A stretch of 7,511 nucleotides of DNA from JBMTVN01 sp046047235 (GTDB lineage Bacteria; Verrucomicrobiota; Verrucomicrobiia; Limisphaerales; JAHDYP01): contig JBJOII010000171.1 in the NCBI GenBank assembly GCA_046047235.1, forward strand, positions 1 to 7,511, written 5' to 3'. Both the position numbers and the translations under genes were made by a program. Under the pieces are notes generated by a model that searched no databases, was not told the origin of the DNA, and saw nothing but the letters and a program-made list of their open reading frames with translations. Shown piece by piece: positions 7,401 to 7,511 of this stretch (its first letter is position 1; each line of letters opens with the position of its first letter).

Positions 7401-7430
7401 AGTTGGGAACGCCTCAAGGAACTGGCGTAA
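4428..7430 (+). CDS. Membrane-anchored hybrid histidine kinase, PAS-PAS-HisKA-HATPase-REC-REC-HPt
   Basis: A 1000-residue hybrid sensor kinase. Seen in order: one hydrophobic segment (about 17-39) followed by RRRQK, so the bulk should be cytoplasmic; a coiled coil (about 45-75); PAS 1 (about 82-190); PAS 2 of the PAS_3 type (about 203-320), ending in GAMVDITERK; HisKA with His350 in NISHEVRTPLNG; HATPase with N-box Asn463/Asn467, DTGIGIP (499-505) and GGTGLGL (528-534); receiver 1 (about 584-706); receiver 2 (about 738-857) with Glu744/Asp745, Asp788 in LMDCQLPEMDG, Thr823 and Lys845; and HPt (about 890-1000) with His945 in AHSVKGSAKTMGA. All residues for an internal His-Asp-His relay are present if receiver 2 is used. 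Receiver 1 is degenerate. Proline-rich linkers flank the receivers (for example PHPHPH at 730-735). The ATG at 4428 has no Shine-Dalgarno site. There is no periplasmic sensor domain, so input is probably sensed by PAS in the cytoplasm or by the membrane. Its neighbours suggest that it feeds the divergent operon; this is inference. Confidence 0.95.
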   Translation: MPGLFAYASELPPAAHLAIWTTWLPAVLCLTLATLVTLYHRRRQKINLQTLNQLELALATARQELSENQERLRLFLQSDRDSELRTFAGAFHHNPAPLAITTEKDERFLEVNDAFQELSQYPRNQIIGSTAHQLRLWPDQPHTPGTPKPSRAEYAFQPRTGPLKQVLVDSSALWIERQPCRLTAFIDISRRREMEEKLRQSEQRLQLVARATSDTVWELDRETNQIWWNEGIRTIFGYSNTPLPTDPRSWKEAIHPEDRSQVVAAFQEALSQGHPTWSAEYRFAKEDGSYADVTNRALIVRDPDGNCTRVVGAMVDITERKRFLTELAHARDAAVEALRLKSEFLANISHEVRTPLNGIVGMTVLLRDTRLNRDQSEHVETIHNSTETLLHIVNEILDFSKIEAGKVHFNKVNFDLRASIDATIEMVADRAQAKRIELVTLVDGNVPDRLHGDSGRLNQVISNLVVNALKFTEEGEVILNVSRASETDTHALLLVEVKDTGIGIPEKALPFLFQAFSQVDGSTTRKHGGTGLGLAISKQLVELMGGQIGVESTPGKGSTFWFTCRLDIPHSPNTSSPPPQFPSRRILIADHHAPTRQLLRTAVESLKAQSVATASAADALHCLRRAVSEGQGFDLAILERDLRLPDNRDLLEQIKADTQLQTLPVILVVPRDHTEDTTLIRSSGANALLSRPLKQRAITQTIIRLLGSPTSHTTRHWLDRPKPSQQTTSPHPHPHSNLRILVAEDNPINQRVALGLLHKLGYHAETVVSGTEVLHATSAAAYDVILMDCQLPEMDGFEATRQIRRRPLSPDTPHPQPYIIAMTAFDQSTARTRCEAAGMDDFVSKPIRFEALSAAMARAANGRTPPPQSETELLQAQLDLLSETRPEPTLDEAALQVLRELKTEDGTSALTEMIGLFGQQTPAQLEEISLALTRYDAPAAEIAAHSVKGSAKTMGATKLAELCAAIEEEAHNGSLQVASHLLAQAKQAYQQSWERLKELA

Positions 7431-7511
7431 CACGATCACGCCCCAAATACTGCTCCCATAGCCGACCTGATACGTGCAGCTGTAAAAACACACTGGGCCG
7501 CAGCCCAAATA
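7431..7511. other. Non-coding tail after the kinase gene
   Basis: 81 bases to the window end with no supported gene. A small inverted repeat TGGGC-CGCA-GCCCA (7494-7507) is followed by AAATA at the edge. It could be part of a terminator but there is no visible T run, and the window stops before this can be judged. Confidence 0.3.

Noticed and set aside
7494..7507. Rho-independent terminator after the kinase gene
   Set aside because: The stem is only 5 bases, no T run is visible and the window ends 4 bases later, so it is noted only as part of the tail region.
1..7511. Frameshift or pseudogene in any of the six genes
   Set aside because: All six frames are open across their full domains with the motifs in register, including across the G8 and G10 runs, so no gene is broken in this sequence.

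Overview
The window is about 7.5 kb of dense bacterial chromosome with moderately high GC. It holds five genes on the minus strand and one large divergent gene on the plus strand, separated by a 231-base intergenic region. No tRNA, rRNA, IS element, phage gene or CRISPR array was seen. The mix of genes (a SpoIIE-type phosphatase with an N-terminal ATPase domain, a STAS protein, a large hybrid histidine kinase, and a Fur-family regulator joined to sufB) and the weak use of Shine-Dalgarno sites would fit Verrucomicrobiota or a related group. That placement is a guess from gene style, not a demonstrated assignment.

Reading right to left on the minus strand, the order is: a STAS anti-anti-sigma-like protein (3888-4196); a kinase-GAF-PP2C protein of 591 residues (2103-3878); a single-domain response regulator (1682-2101); a Fur-family repressor (1174-1647); and sufB (1-1177, cut by the window edge). 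Spacing is 9 bases, 1 base, 34 bases and a 4-base ATGA overlap. The first three genes look like one signalling operon. The last two look like the head of a suf (Fe-S cluster assembly) operon. A candidate promoter with a TTGACA -35 box, overlapping the response regulator stop codon and a short palindrome, sits between the two halves. They may therefore be separate transcription units that can also read through.

On the plus strand, 4428-7430 encodes a 1000-residue membrane-anchored hybrid kinase: TM, coiled coil, PAS, PAS, HisKA, HATPase, REC, REC, HPt. The second receiver and the HPt domain are complete. The first receiver has lost several key residues and looks like a pseudo-receiver.

Inferred joint role: the kinase and the single-domain regulator form a phosphorelay. 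The STAS protein and the kinase/phosphatase form a partner switch that would act on an unseen target (a sigma factor or another protein). The Fur-like protein would control suf in response to iron, redox state or Fe-S status. Whether these three modules talk to each other cannot be seen from the sequence.

The plus strand is C-rich and G-poor throughout, whichever way the genes run, so the minus-strand genes use G/T-ending codons and the plus-strand gene uses C-ending codons. This looks like replication-strand skew, with most genes on the G-rich strand.
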